Source: Karstenula rhodostoma CBS 690.94 | Taxonomy: Eukaryota > Ascomycota > Dothideomycetes > Pleosporales > Didymosphaeriaceae | DNA length: 64,000 nucleotides | Assembly (NCBI GenBank): GCA_010093485.1 | Contig: MU001515.1 | Location: forward strand, 391,518 to 455,517 | Direction of reading: 5' to 3' | Part shown: positions 62,431 through 64,000 of the stretch, piece by piece | How positions within the stretch are numbered: position 1 is the stretch's first letter | Layout of the letters: every line of letters starts with the position of its first letter | Notes under the pieces: model-generated | Databases searched by the model: none | What the model saw: the letters and a program-made list of their open reading frames with translations, nothing else | What the model was told of the DNA's origin: nothing | Made by a program: the position numbers and the translations under genes

Positions 62431-62813
62431 ATGGACCGCCGTCGTCTCGATCGCGCTCGCGACTTGCATCCTCGTGTGCTTGGCGAGTATCTCGCACGCC
62501 CCCGGGTCCGTCTCCCCCCCACCGAGCGCTCCGCCGTCACAAACCTCTTCGTCCGCGACTTCAAGATCATGATTGGTCTTCTCCTGGCGGTGGGCGTGGC
62601 GTCGTGGATGTTGAAGCATGAGAAGGAGGAGTTGGTGTTTGGGATCGCCATTGCCGCGTTGGTGGGTTGGTGGGGCGTTATCCTCATTGATGAGGTGGAA
62701 GCGAGGTGAGTTGGACCCCGATGAGGTGGAGTGGTTCGTTTGGCTGACTGTTTGGCAGATGGGGTGGGCGTGTTGAGGACTTGTGGGGAACCTGGGTTCG
62801 TGGAGGACAGTAG
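62431..62813 (+). CDS. Small two-helix membrane protein, two exons (109 aa)
   Basis: Exon 1 62431-62705 (MDRRRLDRARDLHPRVLGEY), intron 62706-62758 (GTGAGT...GGCTGACTG...GGCAG, 53 nt), exon 2 62759-62813 (WGGRVEDLWGTWVRGGQ). The intron is close to ideal and replaces an earlier stop just after EVEAR. Two hydrophobic helices: about 51-68 (FKIMIGLLLAVGVASWML) and 74-94 (LVFGIAIAALVGWWGVILID), with a short charged loop (KHEKEE). The N-terminal 45 residues are Arg-rich and cytosolic by the positive-inside rule. No family recognised. Divergent partner of the tail-anchored coiled-coil gene. Confidence 0.6.
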
Positions 62814-63214
62814 GGAGGCGCCCGCGGGGAGAAGGGAGTGTTGGTGATCGGTGGCATATTGGGGGAGCATGGTTTGAGATATGGGAACGTCGGAAGTAGC
62901 ACGCCATCGGTGACCGATTTCCTGTGTATGAGCACCACATGGCGCAGAGAGTTTCTGGCAGGGATGTTCTGTGTACGGATACCACATGGTGCAGGGATCT
63001 TCTGTGCATCGATACCACATGGCGCAGGCTGTCTCGTAACACGACACGGACGTAGACACGCTGCTCAAGAATTCAAACTCTGTCACTGACCAAGGCGATG
63101 ATTGTGATCAAATGTGAAAAGGCATGCTTTCCTACACGACCTCTCTTCCTGCTGCCGCCTGGTCCCTCTTCCCTTCCCCACGTCCATCCCATCAGCATCA
63201 GCTAGGTATTCCCC
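62814..63214. other. Intergenic between convergent genes
   Basis: Contains the tandem repeat at 62919-63031; otherwise nothing. Confidence 0.45.
62919..63031. repeat. Tandem repeat of about 32 bp, three copies
   Basis: TTCTGTGTAYGRATACCACA then TGGYGCAGRGA-type units at 62919, 62967 and 63000; the first two are separated by 15 extra bases. Located between convergent genes. Confidence 0.7.
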
Positions 63215-64000
63215 TCACCCCGGCAGCTCATCCACGCACTCCATCGTCACAACCATCCCCAACGCCGCTGCCAGCCTCGCCAGCCTCCGCCCCGGCCCTC
63301 CACCGCGCTCCCACTCCTTCAGCTCCGCCAGGTACTCGCCCGCGTACCCCACGCTCGCATCCAATCTGCTCACCACGACCAGGTCCCCCAACACCTGCGC
63401 ACGCGCATCCTGCAACCCCTGCAGAACGGCCTGCATGCCCTCCCACTCACGGCTCTTGGACCGCGCCTCCAGCGACAGGCTCGTGCACGTCGTAGAGCCC
63501 GTGTACCAGAGACACACCAACGAGCCGAGATGCACCCGCTTCCAGTAGAAGTCGGTCGCGAAGTCCAGGGTCCAGAGTTCGCGATGCACAGCGCGATATG
63601 CGGATGTCAGCTCGTGGAGGTGCAGCTCGAGGGCGAGCGACTCGCTTCTCACATTCGCCACGAGCGTGTCGATGAGTTCTTTCACGATGGCGTCGGCCTT
63701 TGGGAGATGTTCCGTATACGGGGACTGCGCTTGCGGTGCGTGGGATGTGGTCGAGTTGCACAGCGAGGACAGAGACTGGTGGAAGAGGGGATGTATATGG
63801 CTGAAGAGCTGGTGGAGAATACGGAACCCCAGCTTACGTCCGGAGCTCGGGAGGTGTTTGCACTTATCATGCCTGTGTTTGGCCTTTCCCACCGCGTCCA
63901 TGTACGTCTGTATCAACTGGGCCTCGGCTTTGGCAAACGCTGCGTAGTTGCGACGGTGGAGCGTCGTGAACTTGAAGTCGGCTGCGGCCAGGGCCTCTAG
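63215..64000 (-). CDS. Helical orphan protein, partial (N-terminus off the right edge)
   Basis: The frame is open from the window edge to TAG/stop at 63215, 261 visible residues, and no ATG start is needed inside the window. The sequence is mostly amphipathic helix (FKFTTLHRRNYAAFAKAEAQ; DAIVKELIDTLVANVRSESL; LDFATDFYWKRVHLGSLVCL), ending LGMVVTMECVDELPG. There are no membrane helices or catalytic motifs. A GTAAGC donor in the LPSSGRKLG region and CACCAG acceptor could mark a 62-nt intron, but reading through is equally open. Helical-bundle architecture by appearance only; no family. Confidence 0.6.
   Translation of the reverse strand, partial: LEALAAADFKFTTLHRRNYAAFAKAEAQLIQTYMDAVGKAKHRHDKCKHLPSSGRKLGFRILHQLFSHIHPLFHQSLSSLCNSTTSHAPQAQSPYTEHLPKADAIVKELIDTLVANVRSESLALELHLHELTSAYRAVHRELWTLDFATDFYWKRVHLGSLVCLWYTGSTTCTSLSLEARSKSREWEGMQAVLQGLQDARAQVLGDLVVVSRLDASVGYAGEYLAELKEWERGGGPGRRLARLAAALGMVVTMECVDELPG

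Noticed and set aside
1..64000. tRNA, rRNA and CRISPR arrays
   Set aside because: No sequence with a convincing T-arm plus anticodon-arm arrangement, no rRNA-like stretch, and none of the tandem arrays has the repeat-spacer form of CRISPR.

Overview
The window reads as nuclear DNA of a filamentous ascomycete (Pezizomycotina, possibly a dothideomycete; class is inference). The grounds are protein-coding genes on both strands separated by intergenic DNA, short introns (about 40-105 nt, most near 50) with GTAAGT/GTATGT/GTGAGT donors, CTAAC/CTGAC-type branch sites and YAG acceptors, head-to-head and tail-to-tail genes rather than operons, and proteins typical of eukaryotes (kinesin, J-domain protein, secreted and single-pass membrane proteins). 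No rRNA, tRNA, CRISPR array, integrase or intact transposon was recognised. All gene models were made by eye, and many reading frames open with non-ATG codons, so starts were re-chosen at ATG where possible.

The window has two compartments. Roughly 1-36 kb is gene-poor: a few small spliced orphan genes, several frame-broken relics (about 6.6-7.0, 11.2-11.6 and 13.7-14.1 kb), degenerate tandem repeats (15.5, 23.1, 23.4-23.8 and 27.3-27.8 kb) and long stretches where I see nothing convincing. One larger orphan (17.3-18.8 kb) carries three internal repeats and a C-terminal coiled coil. A nuclear-type basic protein runs off the left edge.

From 36.6 kb to the right edge the DNA is gene-dense. In order: a DEDDh-type 3'-5' exonuclease with an N-terminal helical region (36.7-37.9); a cysteine-rich secreted protein with a TATA box (38.2-39.1); a small nuclear protein with a GC-AG intron (39.6-40.2); small orphans (40.4-41.4); a three-exon orphan hidden under a long spurious ORF (41.8-42.5); three neighbouring single-pass membrane proteins (42.6-46.2); a membrane-anchored J-domain protein (46.5-47.6); two coiled-coil/nuclear orphans (48.1-50.3); a divergent C-terminal-motor kinesin (50.9-52.5); a protein with four SUMO-type sites (53.1-54.1); a four-exon polytopic membrane protein (54.5-55.5); a large disordered protein with a collagen-like 13-residue repeat (56.7-59.0); a three-exon orphan (59.6-61.0); a divergent pair of small membrane proteins sharing a repeat-bearing promoter (61.3-62.8); and a partial helical orphan at the right edge.

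Only the exonuclease, kinesin and J-domain protein can be assigned to families with confidence. Most other genes are orphans built from coiled coils, single membrane segments and in-frame minisatellites (21, 33 and 39 bp). I see no defined pathway linking them. The most unusual items are the divergent kinesin and the group of repeat-expanding membrane/coiled-coil orphans.
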